Part shown: positions 16,589 through 25,640 of the stretch, one piece after another
How positions within the stretch are numbered: position 1 is the first letter of the stretch
Layout of the letters: each line of letters begins with the position of its first letter
From: WRKB01 sp031551145
Lineage (GTDB): Bacteria > Desulfobacterota > Desulfovibrionia > Desulfovibrionales > Desulfovibrionaceae
NCBI GenBank assembly: GCA_031551145.1
Contig: JAVBNZ010000009.1
Span: 5,008-69,007 of the forward strand
DNA: 64,000 nucleotides
Reading direction: 5' to 3'
Program-made: the position numbers and the translations under genes
The notes under the pieces: generated by a model
Told to the model about the DNA's origin: nothing
The model's input: the letters and a program-made list of their open reading frames with translations, nothing else
Databases searched by the model: none

Positions 16589-17203
16589 ATGGAATATGCC
16601 GGATGCATAGTCGGACTCGGCAATCCAGGTGCGGAATACCGGGGCACGCGCCACAATCTTGGTTTTGCCGTGGTTGACGCCCTGTATGAAATCTGCGCCC
16701 GCGACGGCGGAGCGGAGGAACTTTCCGGCGCAAAATTCCGTTGCGACCTGCGGCGCATCCGGCGACCGGACGGCACGCGTCGGCTTCTCGCCAAGCCGTT
16801 GACATACATGAATCTTTCCGGAGAAACCGTGGTCCCGCTGCTGCACTGGCACCGCATTCCCTCGGAACGCCTGCTGGTGGTGCATGATGAACTGGATTTT
16901 CAGACCGGTCTTGTACGCCTGAAATTCGGCGGCGGCAGTGCCGGGCATAACGGCATCAAATCGATCGCGCAGCAGCTCGGCACGCCGGATTTTTACCGTC
17001 TGCGTCTGGGCATAGGCAAACCCGCCGGCAGTGACCCCAGCCGCCGCGTGCTGGCCCGGCCCGGCCCCGACGAAATTCCCTTGTTGGACGAAGCGGTGCG
17101 CACGGCCTGTGAACACATCCTGATTTTCATGGACCGGGGGCCTGAAGCGGCCATGAACGCCCTCCACGCCTCCGGCCGCACAAAAAAAAGCATAAATATC
17201 TGA
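16589..17203 (+). CDS. pth: peptidyl-tRNA hydrolase
   Basis: Pth releases tRNA from stalled peptidyl-tRNA. The 204-residue protein has the IVGLGNPGAEYRGTRHNLGF motif with the catalytic His and conserved Asn, KPLTYMNLSGE, and VVHDELDFQTGLVRLKFGGGSAGHNGIKSI. The start is ATG 16589. A TTG two codons upstream is the only other option and lacks support. It lies 12 bp after the hydrolase gene. Confidence 0.96.
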   Translation: MEYAGCIVGLGNPGAEYRGTRHNLGFAVVDALYEICARDGGAEELSGAKFRCDLRRIRRPDGTRRLLAKPLTYMNLSGETVVPLLHWHRIPSERLLVVHDELDFQTGLVRLKFGGGSAGHNGIKSIAQQLGTPDFYRLRLGIGKPAGSDPSRRVLARPGPDEIPLLDEAVRTACEHILIFMDRGPEAAMNALHASGRTKKSINI

Positions 17204-17526
17204 GAATCTTCCTCTTTTTTTGACTGGACGCATTGTCTCTGATGCGCTACCGTACCACAATTGCTGTTATAGAATATTTTGCGTTCGAGATGCCGAGCCG
17301 CGGCAGTATGGAACCCGCCGGCAGACATCTTGCACGGCGTATCGCAACTCTTTCAAAAAACATGCTCTGTGCCGGCTTCGCGCCGGCCGGTCGCCATGGG
17401 CCGGCAAAAATCAGTTTTTTGCCGGCGGTTTTCCCTAAACGCCGGGCCGAGCGCCCGTGGGATGTATTATTGCACAATATCCATACCGGAAATATGCCGG
17501 CGGCTGCCCACATGAAGGAGTTCGGC
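17204..17526. other. 323-bp intergenic region with GCCGGC hairpins before the CarD-type gene
   Basis: No gene is supported here; the open frame is an upstream extension of the CarD gene. A T-rich run (CTTCCTCTTTTTTTGAC) follows pth without a clear stem. Two hairpins are visible: GCCGGC-ttcgc-GCCGGC at 17371-17387, and GCCGGCAAAAA-tcag-TTTTTTGCCGGC at 17400-17426. The second could act as a weak terminator in either direction. No confident promoter was found. Confidence 0.5.
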
Positions 17527-18033
17527 GTGTTCAGCATCGGGGATCTCGTGGTCTACCCCGCACAGGGCGTGGGAAAAATCGAGAGCATCGAGCAGAAAGT
17601 CATCCGCGACATCGCGTGCGCTTTCTATATCGTGCGTATCCTGAGCAACAACATCACGCTCATGGTGCCCGTTGCCAACGCGCGCAATGTGGGGTTGCGC
17701 GCGCTCACCCCTCCGGCGGAGGCCGGGGCCATTCTCTCCGGCTTTACCGATCACAGCGCCTTTTCGGGCTATACCGGCCAGAACTGGAACCGCCGCTACC
17801 GGGAATATACGGAACGGCTGAAAAAGAACGAACTGACCGACGTGGCGAACGTACTGCACGAATTGCTGTTGATCGGCAGGAACAAGGAACTGTCCTTCGG
17901 GGAACGCCGCCTGCTCGAGCAGGCCATGTCCCTTGTCGGCGGCGAGCTTGCCGTGGTGTTGAAAACGCCGGAACAGGAAATTCGCAGCCGCATTCAGAAA
18001 ATTTTCGCTCCGCCGCCGGCGGAAGAAGCTTGA
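17527..18033 (+). CDS. CarD/CdnL-type transcriptional regulator
   Basis: A 168-residue protein that begins FSIGDLVVYPAQGVGKIESIE, the RNA-polymerase-interacting Tudor-like domain of the CarD/CdnL/TRCF family. It continues with a helical DNA-binding domain (RRYREYTERLKKNELTDVANVLHELL...SFGERRLLEQAM). Such proteins bind the polymerase beta subunit and stabilise open complexes at rRNA and housekeeping promoters. The start is set at GTG 17527 because AAGGAG sits six bases upstream. The ATG at 17512 would place that ribosome site inside the gene. Confidence 0.88.
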   Translation: MFSIGDLVVYPAQGVGKIESIEQKVIRDIACAFYIVRILSNNITLMVPVANARNVGLRALTPPAEAGAILSGFTDHSAFSGYTGQNWNRRYREYTERLKKNELTDVANVLHELLLIGRNKELSFGERRLLEQAMSLVGGELAVVLKTPEQEIRSRIQKIFAPPPAEEA

Positions 18034-18294
18034 TCTCCTCATTTTTTTCTTGCGGGATCGCACCGCATGCACTATGGTGGGCAAACCGCTTCAGTTATCG
18101 ACTGCAAATCCCGTATAGCTTGCCCGCATCCCCAACCGCCCGCCCCCCGGACGGCGGATTCTGATGCGCAACAACCGCAGGACATGACTTTATTCTGATA
18201 CCCTGCAATGCATGCCTCCCGGCAGGAATGCTCCGCGTTCTCCGCTCCGTCGGAGTTCTGCCTCTTTCCCACCAACACCAGCACTTGGATTCGT

Positions 18295-19587
18295 ATGAGG
18301 AAGAAGAAGACCCTCCCCGCGCTTGTCGAAAGCGCCATGAGCCTTACCGAGTTGAAAACAAAAAGCATGGCCGATCTTATGGAATTGGCCGAACAGTTCA
18401 ATGTGGAGAACGCCAGTTCCATGCGCAAGCAGGAGTTGATCTTCGCTCTGCTGCAGAACTGCGCCTCGCAGAACGGCGCCATCTTCGGTGACGGAGTTCT
18501 GGAAATCCTGCCCGACGGTTTCGGCTTTCTGCGTTCCCCTCTATGCAGCTATATGCCCGGCCCCGACGATATCTACGTTTCGCCCTCGCAGATCAGGCGC
18601 TTCGCCCTGCGCAAGGGCGACGTCGTTTCCGGTCAGATACGCCCCCCAAAGGAAGGCGAACGCTATTTTGCCCTGCTCAAGGTGACCGACATAGGTTTTG
18701 AGCCGCCGGAAAACGCGAAGAACCTCGTGCTGTTCGACAACCTCACGCCCATCTATCCCGATCGCCAGTTGATCATGGAGACGGGTGAAAAAAATCTCTC
18801 CAGCCGCGTCATCGACCTTATGGCCCCCATAGGCTGCGGACAACGCGGTCTTATAGTGGCCCCGCCGCGCACGGGCAAAACCATTCTGCTCCAGACCATC
18901 GCCAACTCCATCAACGCCAACAATCCCGAAGTCTACCTCATCGTGCTTCTCATCGACGAGCGGCCCGAGGAAGTCACGGACATGGAGCGTACGGTGAAAA
19001 ACGCGGAAGTCATCAGCTCCACGTTTGACGAACCGCCCCAGCGCCACGTGCAGGTCTGCGAAATGGTGCTAGAAAAAGCCAAACGCCTGGTGGAGCGGAA
19101 GCGCGACGTGGTTATTCTGCTCGACTCCATCACCCGCCTCGGCCGGGCCTACAACGCGGTTACGCCCTCTTCCGGCCGCGTGCTTTCCGGCGGTCTGGAC
19201 GCCAACGCCCTGCAACGGCCCAAGCGCTTTTTCGGCGCTGCACGCAATATCGAGGAGGGAGGCAGCCTGACCATTATTGCCACCGCCCTTATCGATACCG
19301 GCTCGCGCATGGACGAAGTGATCTTTGAAGAATTCAAGGGCACCGGCAACATGGAAATCTATCTGGATCGCCATCTGTCGGAAAAACGCGTCTTCCCCGC
19401 CATAGACATCAACCGCACGGGCACGCGAAAAGAAGACCTGCTCCTGCCGGAAGACGTGCTGAACCGTGTCTGGATCCTGCGCAAAATCCTCGCGCCCATG
19501 ACTTCCATCGACAGCATGGAGTTTCTGCTGGATAAAATGCGTCCCACCAAGAGCAACAAAGACTTCATGAACGCCATGGGAAAATAG
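18295..19587 (+). CDS. rho: transcription termination factor Rho
   Basis: A hexameric RNA helicase that ends transcription. The 430-residue protein has the N-terminal Rho-N segment (SLTELKTKSMADLMELAEQF...SSMRKQELIFALL), the RNA-binding cold-shock-like domain (GVLEILPDGFGFLRSP...YVSPSQIRRF), Walker A (APPRTGKTIL) and the LLIDERPEEVTDM region. ATG 18295 is chosen because it gives the Lys-rich start seen in relatives; ATG 18337 (MSLTELK) is an alternative. Neither has a strong ribosome site. The 260 bp upstream, from 18034, hold no clear gene. Confidence 0.95.
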   Translation: MRKKKTLPALVESAMSLTELKTKSMADLMELAEQFNVENASSMRKQELIFALLQNCASQNGAIFGDGVLEILPDGFGFLRSPLCSYMPGPDDIYVSPSQIRRFALRKGDVVSGQIRPPKEGERYFALLKVTDIGFEPPENAKNLVLFDNLTPIYPDRQLIMETGEKNLSSRVIDLMAPIGCGQRGLIVAPPRTGKTILLQTIANSINANNPEVYLIVLLIDERPEEVTDMERTVKNAEVISSTFDEPPQRHVQVCEMVLEKAKRLVERKRDVVILLDSITRLGRAYNAVTPSSGRVLSGGLDANALQRPKRFFGAARNIEEGGSLTIIATALIDTGSRMDEVIFEEFKGTGNMEIYLDRHLSEKRVFPAIDINRTGTRKEDLLLPEDVLNRVWILRKILAPMTSIDSMEFLLDKMRPTKSNKDFMNAMGK

Positions 19588-19727
19588 GACATTCGTTTTT
19601 TTGCATCCGCCCGCGCGTCGGCGGCGCCATAAAAACGTGTTTTTGATATATTTCGCCCTATTAGTCGTAAATATGGAGCTTGCCGGCTTGACTCGAAGCC
19701 AATCTTGTGAGATTTTATAAAGAGTAC

Positions 19728-19814
19728 GCCGGGATGGTGGAACTGGTAGACGCAGCGGACTCAAAATCCGCCGCCCGCGAGGGCTTGCGAGTTCGATTCT
19801 CGCTCCCGGCACCA
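19728..19814 (+). tRNA. tRNA-Leu (anticodon CAA)
   Basis: A class II tRNA of 87 bases with a long variable arm. The acceptor GCCGGGA pairs with TCCCGGC, followed by A and encoded CCA. The anticodon stem GCGGA/TCCGC encloses CTCAAAA (anticodon CAA). The variable arm is the GCCCGCGAGGGC region, and the T arm reads GCGAGTTCGATTCTCGC. Confidence 0.95.
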
Positions 19815-19822
19815 AAAAGATC

Positions 19823-19862
19823 CAAGGGGCTCTGCCGTCGGCACGGCGGCAGTCGCCCCTTG
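19823..19862 (+). terminator. probable terminator after tRNA-Leu
   Basis: The outer stem CAAGGGGC/GCCCCTTG encloses an inner stem CTGCCG/CGGCAG. The stem is strong but the following T-run is short (TTGTTACC), so termination strength is uncertain. Confidence 0.55.
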
Positions 19863-19884
19863 TTACCATCGGCGCGCGGCACCC

Positions 19885-22635
19885 ATGAGCATCCGGTTAA
19901 TGGATTTCCTTGATCTTGAGTATCTTCAGGATATTCAAGATGCTTTTGCAAAAACCTTCTCGCTGTCCGCAGTTGTCACCCTTCCGGACGGCGTTCTGCT
20001 CACCCGAATCAGCGGGGAGAACCCCGTTTGTTCCGCTGTGCGGAAAGTTTCGCCCGCGTGTGCCTGCTTTGCCGAAAAACTGAGCATGGAGGTGGCGCGG
20101 GACATTGCGCCGCACCATGCCTATTGCGACGTGTGCGGCTTTCTCAACGGCATGTCACCCATCATCGTGAACGGACGCCATCTTGCCAACTGGGTGATTT
20201 TCCATCCCACGCAGGGAGGCGAGGACCTGGAAAGCAAGGTGCGCGGGGTCGCTCTGGAACACAACCTGGGCCCGGACGCCATGGTGCAGGAACTGGCCAA
20301 GATGTCCAGAGTGCCCGAACAGCGCTTTTTCGCGGCCATGTCCCATTCGGAAAGCACTGTGCGCAGCCTCTCCAACCTGGCGTACAACAACATGCTGTTG
20401 CAGGAGGAAACCGCCAACAGCAGGCGTCACGCCCAGTTGCTCCGAAAAACCGCCAAGCACCAGCAACTGCTCAACACCATCATGCACCTGCTGCTGCAAA
20501 GCCAGAATCTAAACCGTGCGCTCGGCCGTTCCCTGTCGATTATTGGTGAAACCCTGGAACTCAACGGCGTCTATATTTTTAAAAACACGCCGGATGCACG
20601 TTTCGCCTATATCACGCACGACTGGCAAAACGGTGGACTGCCGGCCGGGTTTCCCCCCAATATATTGTCATATCAAAATGTTCCCGTGCTGCGGCGTGTG
20701 GCTAACGAACAATGCGAGGAAGAGTCCGTTGAATTTTCCCCGGATGAACGCCTGCAGTTCCAGGCATTCTGGGGCAATGTCACGGTTTTCAGGCAGGCCG
20801 TGCAGGTGGATGACCACAACGACGGCTTCATCGCCTTTGTCGACGTCGATCCCGAACGCGTCTGGACGCAGTTGGAATGCACCACCCTGGCCAATCTCTC
20901 AAAAATACTCACCCATGTGCTGCTCCGGATACAGGTTGAAACAAAGGTCATTGATTCCATGCGGCTGCTGGAAACGGTGCTCGACAACCTTAATGCCTGG
21001 ATTTACGCCATTGACAGCGAAAACATGGAGCTGTTGTTCATCAATTCGCGCGTACGCCGGGATTTCGGCAGTGACATTATTGGAAAACACTGTTGGGAAG
21101 TCATAAAAAAAGCGGACGCTCCCTGCCCCGGCTGCCCCTGCCTGAAAAGCAAGGCCGAGGCCGATGCGGAAGGCGCGACCTATTCCTTCGAGTTTTACAG
21201 TGAAGCCCTGGGCTGCTGGATGCTGAAAAACGGCGCTCCCATGCGCTGGTCGGACGGACGCCTTGCCTATCTGGAAAGCGACGTCGACATCACCGAAACC
21301 AAGCAGAACGAGCAGCTCATCGAATACATGGCCTGGCACGACATGCTGCTGGAACTGCCCAACCGCGACAAGTGCCAGCACGACCTTCACGCCTGCATGG
21401 AAGAGTACAGCTGGGGCAGCCTGCTTTTTCTGGATCTGGACGATTTCAAGGTTATCAACGACGCGTTCGGACATTCCTACGGCGATCAGGTGCTCAAGGC
21501 CATTGCCAGCTATTTCCGCGCTTCTCCTGAATTTTCCGGCAAAACCTACCGTTTCGGCGGAGACGAATTCGTCATTCTGCTGCCCGGCATACCCGATCAA
21601 CAGGTCGATGCCCTGGCGGAAAAATTGCGTGCCCGTTTCTGCATTCCTTGGCTGCTGGACGATCACGTCTCTTTCTGCACGGCCAGTATGGGCGTGGCCC
21701 GCTTCCCCAAGGACGGCGACACCGTCAAGGAACTGATGCGCAATATCGATATCGCCCTTTACAAGGCCAAGAGCCAGGGCCGCAACTGCATTGCGCACTT
21801 TTCGAACATACAGAACGAATCCATCGTCGTGCGCCTGGAAACGGAACAGCGTCTGCGCCTTTCCGTACTGCACGGCTGCCAGGACTTCAAAATTTTTTAT
21901 CAGCCCATCATCGACATAGCCTGCGGCAAGTGGGTGGGCGCGGAGGCCCTGGTGCGCTGGGACGACACGGGCCTCGGCCTTGTTTCGCCGAACCATTTTA
22001 TTTCCCTTGCGGAATATCTCGGTCTCATCGTGCCCATAGGGGAGCATGTGCTGCGCACCGCCTGCGCGCAATGCAAACGGTGGCAGGACATGGGCGTTCC
22101 CGATTTCTACGTCAACGTCAATCTCTCCATCCGCCAGCTCTACATTCCCAATTTCATTTCCCTCATTGAAGACATTTTGCAGGAAAGCGAACTGCCCCCC
22201 CATTGCCTGACTCTGGAGATCACCGAAACTCTCGCCATGCAGGATATGGCCAATGTCTTCAAAAAACTGACGGATCTGCGCGCCATGGGCATCAAGGTGG
22301 CGATGGACGATTTCGGTACGGGCTATTCCTCGCTGGGCACACTGCGCCGCATTCCGCTTGATATTTTGAAAATCGACCGCAGTTTTATTCAAGACATCAC
22401 GTCTGTCAAATATAACCGTGCGTTTTTATACACAATAGTTGAACTTGCCCAAAGCCTGGATCTTTCCGTATGCTCTGAAGGAATTGAAACTCAGGAACAG
22501 CTTCGGATCATCTCGAATTTCGGCTGCCATACCGCACAGGGTTTTCTTTTCAGCCCGCCCGTGCCGACCGGGGAGCTGAGCGCCAAGCTGCGCGAATTGT
22601 ACAATCTTCCCCTGCCCGCCCAGGCAGATACGTGA
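19885..22635 (+). CDS. cyclic-di-GMP protein with PocR, PAS, GGDEF and EAL domains
   Basis: A 916-residue soluble signalling protein. Residues 1-170 form a Cys-rich PocR-type sensory domain (CSAVRKVSPACACFAEKL, YCDVCGFLNGMSPIIV). A GAF-like segment (about 205-350) and a PAS domain (about 365-480, with CPGCPC) follow. The cyclase domain has an intact RFGGDEFVILLPG, but no RxxD inhibitory site precedes it. The EAL domain keeps EALVRW, EITETLA, DDFGTGYSSL, LKIDRSFI and EGIETQEQ, so phosphodiesterase activity is expected. No transmembrane segment is seen. The start is uncertain: ATG 19885 and ATG 19900 both lack good ribosome sites. It lies between two tRNA genes. Confidence 0.88.
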   Translation: MSIRLMDFLDLEYLQDIQDAFAKTFSLSAVVTLPDGVLLTRISGENPVCSAVRKVSPACACFAEKLSMEVARDIAPHHAYCDVCGFLNGMSPIIVNGRHLANWVIFHPTQGGEDLESKVRGVALEHNLGPDAMVQELAKMSRVPEQRFFAAMSHSESTVRSLSNLAYNNMLLQEETANSRRHAQLLRKTAKHQQLLNTIMHLLLQSQNLNRALGRSLSIIGETLELNGVYIFKNTPDARFAYITHDWQNGGLPAGFPPNILSYQNVPVLRRVANEQCEEESVEFSPDERLQFQAFWGNVTVFRQAVQVDDHNDGFIAFVDVDPERVWTQLECTTLANLSKILTHVLLRIQVETKVIDSMRLLETVLDNLNAWIYAIDSENMELLFINSRVRRDFGSDIIGKHCWEVIKKADAPCPGCPCLKSKAEADAEGATYSFEFYSEALGCWMLKNGAPMRWSDGRLAYLESDVDITETKQNEQLIEYMAWHDMLLELPNRDKCQHDLHACMEEYSWGSLLFLDLDDFKVINDAFGHSYGDQVLKAIASYFRASPEFSGKTYRFGGDEFVILLPGIPDQQVDALAEKLRARFCIPWLLDDHVSFCTASMGVARFPKDGDTVKELMRNIDIALYKAKSQGRNCIAHFSNIQNESIVVRLETEQRLRLSVLHGCQDFKIFYQPIIDIACGKWVGAEALVRWDDTGLGLVSPNHFISLAEYLGLIVPIGEHVLRTACAQCKRWQDMGVPDFYVNVNLSIRQLYIPNFISLIEDILQESELPPHCLTLEITETLAMQDMANVFKKLTDLRAMGIKVAMDDFGTGYSSLGTLRRIPLDILKIDRSFIQDITSVKYNRAFLYTIVELAQSLDLSVCSEGIETQEQLRIISNFGCHTAQGFLFSPPVPTGELSAKLRELYNLPLPAQADT

Positions 22636-22656
22636 CGCCGAACAGATATATATTAC

Positions 22657-22732
22657 GGGTGGTTAGCTCAGTTGGTGGAGCATCGGCCTTACAAGCCGGG
22701 GGCCGTGGGTTCAAGTCCCTCACCACCCACCA
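22657..22732 (+). tRNA. tRNA-Val (anticodon TAC)
   Basis: A 76-base cloverleaf with encoded CCA. The acceptor GGGTGGT pairs with ACCACCC, the D arm is GCTC...GAGC, and the anticodon stem TCGGC/GCCGG encloses CTTACAA (anticodon TAC). The T arm reads GTGGGTTCAAGTCCCTC. Confidence 0.95.
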
Positions 22733-22740
22733 AAAAAAAC

Positions 22741-22779
22741 AGCAGCTTATCTCATAATCCGGGATAAGCTGCTTTTATT
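22741..22779 (+). terminator. intrinsic terminator after tRNA-Val
   Basis: A perfect 11-bp stem, AGCAGCTTATC/GATAAGCTGCT, with an 11-base loop, is followed by TTTATTT. It sits directly behind the tRNA. Confidence 0.85.
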
Positions 22780-22834
22780 TGTGCTGCCCGTTGCTCTCCC
22801 GACACGCCGCCGGCAAAATGTTCTCCACATCGCA

Positions 22835-24361
22835 TCAACGTATGACAATGCGCCCTGCCGGCATTCCGCAGCCGGCCGCGCTCTTTTCGCGCATCCGTTC
22901 CGTGAAGGCCTCGTGCAGCGGCCCGAAAGCCCTGGCTTCCGCCGCACCGGCGAAAACCGGGTAGCCGTCTCCGCCGTGGAGCGTGAAATCCGTCAGGGCG
23001 AGTGTATACAGGCCGTCGTCCTCAAGGGGTTCGCCGTTTTCAAGGCGCGCGCGCACCACGCGTCTGCCTGGCGGGTTGTCCGCCTTCACTTCCACCTTCA
23101 TGCCGGAAAGCTGCGGAAAGCCGCCGGACGTGCCCGGCAGCCCGGCAAAACCCCGTTCCAGCGCAGCGCGTATTTCTCTGCCGTTCGCCCGCAGAGTCAT
23201 GATATTATTGTTGTAAGGGAGCACGGCCAACACATTGCCGAGCGTGACCGGCCCCCGCCTGACTCCTTCGCGTATGCCGCCCGCGTTCATGATAGCGATG
23301 TCCGCGCCGCCGGCCGCGCGCAGGGCATCGGCAACCAGATCGCCGAGCGCGGTTTCGCGCGTCCGCAATACATCGCCCGCGCCGGGCAAATCCACGGAGC
23401 ACTCGGCAACGACTTGACCGAAGCGCTTTTGCAGATCCTTTTCCAATGCGGCGAGCCGGCCGGCCACAACCGGATCGGGCGGCAAAGAAGCGAAATCGGC
23501 CTTGGAAAGCAAACGGTTGTTCCGGCGCGTCACGGCCTTTTTTTCCGTATCATAAACGAGAGTGAGCATGCCCACGTGCTCGCCGTACTTCCCGCTGCTC
23601 ACCAGTGCCGCCCGGCCGGGCGAAAGATCCTCCACCACCAGGTGGCTGTGCCCGTCGAGCACCGCGTCAATGCCGGGCAGAGCGGCGATCTCGGAACTGC
23701 GGCATGAAACCGAGGGGTCACTCCCCAAGTGGGTGAGCGCCACGACGATCCCGCAGCCCTCGGCCCTGAATTGCCGCGTCATATCTCCGGCGACTTCGAC
23801 CGGGTCAAGGAAGTCGAGTCCCTCGACGGCGCGCGGGTCGGTTCCTGTTTTCGTGTCCGGCGTGCTCAGACCGAAAAGGCAGATCTTGCCTCCGGACGTC
23901 TTGACTATGAGCGACGGCGCGGCAAGAAACGCGCCGTCCTTTTTCCGCACGTTGGCGGACAGGATGAGCATGGGGCCGGGCGCCGCCGAAGCCTCGCCCA
24001 TTCTCTTTTCGAGCACTGCCGTACCGTAGGTGAACTCGTGGTTGCCGAGCGCGGCGGCCTGATAGCCGCTCTGCTTCATGAGCGCCGTGACGTCCTTGCC
24101 CTGGGTGACGACCGCCGCGGGCAGGCCGTCCAGAAAATCCCCGGAATCCACGAGCAGGGCTTCGGGATGTTTCTTTTTCAGAGCCGCGACCAGGTCCAGG
24201 CCTATAACCTCTCTTTGGGAGATAATCCGGCCGTGGGTGTCGGTGGTGTAGAGCAGAGTGACGTCACTCTCTCTGCCGGCGCAGCCGCCGAGCAGGAGAA
24301 ACACGAACAAGACAAAAGCCGTACTGTGGCAACGACAACGAAGCATGCCGCTTTTGCGCAT
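22835..24361 (-). CDS. 5'-nucleotidase/metallophosphatase family lipoprotein (UshA-like)
   Basis: A 508-residue exported phosphoesterase. The signal ends in a lipobox (FVLFVFLLLGGC, Cys27). The N-terminal calcineurin-like domain carries the metal motifs TTDTHGRI, VDSGDFLDG, LGNHEFTYG, THLGSD and DGHSHLVV. The C-terminal 5'-nucleotidase domain holds NAGGIREGVRRGPVT and LPYNNNIMTLRANG, with LTDFTLHGGDGYPVF as the substrate loop. It probably splits extracytoplasmic nucleotides or related phosphoesters and is anchored by lipid. GGAG precedes ATG 24361. The exact substrate is unknown. Confidence 0.88.
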   Translation of the reverse strand: MRKSGMLRCRCHSTAFVLFVFLLLGGCAGRESDVTLLYTTDTHGRIISQREVIGLDLVAALKKKHPEALLVDSGDFLDGLPAAVVTQGKDVTALMKQSGYQAAALGNHEFTYGTAVLEKRMGEASAAPGPMLILSANVRKKDGAFLAAPSLIVKTSGGKICLFGLSTPDTKTGTDPRAVEGLDFLDPVEVAGDMTRQFRAEGCGIVVALTHLGSDPSVSCRSSEIAALPGIDAVLDGHSHLVVEDLSPGRAALVSSGKYGEHVGMLTLVYDTEKKAVTRRNNRLLSKADFASLPPDPVVAGRLAALEKDLQKRFGQVVAECSVDLPGAGDVLRTRETALGDLVADALRAAGGADIAIMNAGGIREGVRRGPVTLGNVLAVLPYNNNIMTLRANGREIRAALERGFAGLPGTSGGFPQLSGMKVEVKADNPPGRRVVRARLENGEPLEDDGLYTLALTDFTLHGGDGYPVFAGAAEARAFGPLHEAFTERMREKSAAGCGMPAGRIVIR

Positions 24362-24448
24362 AAAGGGGGCTCCTCAAATCACCGCCTCAGGCGGCGATGG
24401 GGATTACCGGCGTTTTTGGCGGCCGCTTTTTCCAATCCGCCCCGCCTC

Positions 24449-25627
24449 TTAGCTCAGCGCGGCCGCGCCCGTCGGGCAGGCACAGGCGCAGAGACCGCAG
24501 CCGTCGCACAGTTCCGGGTTGACAACAGCGTCCTTTCCCGTGCGTTCTATCGCGCTGTACCCGGATTCCGCGCACAGTTCCAAACACTTGCCGCAGGACG
24601 CGCAGTGTTCGGGATCAATGCGCGCCGTTTTGCGCGGGCCGCCGGCCACGTCGCCGTGCGCGGTCATCTTGCCGAGCGCCGCGTCGCGCAGATCCGCGAG
24701 ACAGCGCCCTGTTGCCGTCAGATAGTCCGTCAAACCGTCCAACATGGCCCGGATCACGCCGTAGCCGTTGAGCATGACCTCCGTGCAAACCTGCACGGCG
24801 CTGCCGCCCATGGCCAGATATTCCGCCGCGTCCTTCCAGGAGGATATGCCGCCCATGGCCAGCACGGGCAAACCCGTGGCCGCCCTGATCTGCGCCACGC
24901 AACGCAGGCCTATGGGCTTGACCGCTCTGCCGGAATAGCCGCCGAAAGCGCTGCGGCCGCCCACCGAGGGCAGGGGGGAAAGAGTGTCCAGATCCACTCC
25001 CACCAGACACTGCACGGTGTTGATGGCCGAAAGGCCGTCCGCTCCGGCCCGCTTGACCGCCGAGGCCACAGCCGCGATGTCCGTTACATTCGGGGAGAGT
25101 TTGACGAAAACCGGAACCCGCGCCGTCTCTTTGACCCATCCCGTAATCGTCGCCGCAAGTTCGGGGTCCGTGCCTATGGCCATGCCCAGGCCTTTCTCGG
25201 GCATGCCGTGCGGGCAGGAAAAATTGAGTTCAAAAGCGTCGATCGGCTCGGCCTGAAGATAGTCCGCCAGTTCCTGCCAGGCGTCGCACTCCGTCGGGGC
25301 CATGATGCTGGCGATAACGGCTTTGCGCGGAAACTCCCGTTTCAGTTCCGCAATGCCTTGTTTCCAATAGCTTCGCGGCTTTCTGCTCAAAAGTTCGATG
25401 TTCTCAAACCCGATGATCTTTCTCTTGTCATCGCGCAGCACGGCAAAACGCGGAGAGGCGTCGCGCAGGCTCTCCCCCGTCGGGCTGATGGTCTTGAGCA
25501 CGGCCCCCGCCCAGCCCAGGCCGAAGGCCTTGCGTATGCTCCCGATATCGGCCGTGGGCGGCGCCGAGGCCAGCAAAAAAGGATTCTCAAAAGTGATTCC
25601 GGCAACCTGCGTTTCCAGTGTTTTCAC
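24449..25627 (-). CDS. preA: NAD-dependent dihydropyrimidine dehydrogenase subunit PreA-like
   Basis: A 392-residue flavoprotein of the dihydroorotate/dihydropyrimidine dehydrogenase family. The FMN barrel has LNFSCPHGMPEKGLG (catalytic Cys region), NTVQCLVGVDLD and FGGYSGRAVKPIGL, the last typical of PreA. The C-terminus is a two-cluster ferredoxin with CASCGKCLELC and CDGCGLCACACP. In E. coli PreA works with the NAD-binding PreT; no PreT-like gene is in this window. The start is GTG 25627 because AAGGAG lies six bases upstream; the longer frame overlaps nnrDE and lacks support. Reductive pyrimidine turnover is the inferred role. Confidence 0.82.
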   Translation of the reverse strand: MKTLETQVAGITFENPFLLASAPPTADIGSIRKAFGLGWAGAVLKTISPTGESLRDASPRFAVLRDDKRKIIGFENIELLSRKPRSYWKQGIAELKREFPRKAVIASIMAPTECDAWQELADYLQAEPIDAFELNFSCPHGMPEKGLGMAIGTDPELAATITGWVKETARVPVFVKLSPNVTDIAAVASAVKRAGADGLSAINTVQCLVGVDLDTLSPLPSVGGRSAFGGYSGRAVKPIGLRCVAQIRAATGLPVLAMGGISSWKDAAEYLAMGGSAVQVCTEVMLNGYGVIRAMLDGLTDYLTATGRCLADLRDAALGKMTAHGDVAGGPRKTARIDPEHCASCGKCLELCAESGYSAIERTGKDAVVNPELCDGCGLCACACPTGAAALS

Positions 25628-25640
25628 CCGTTTCTCCTTA

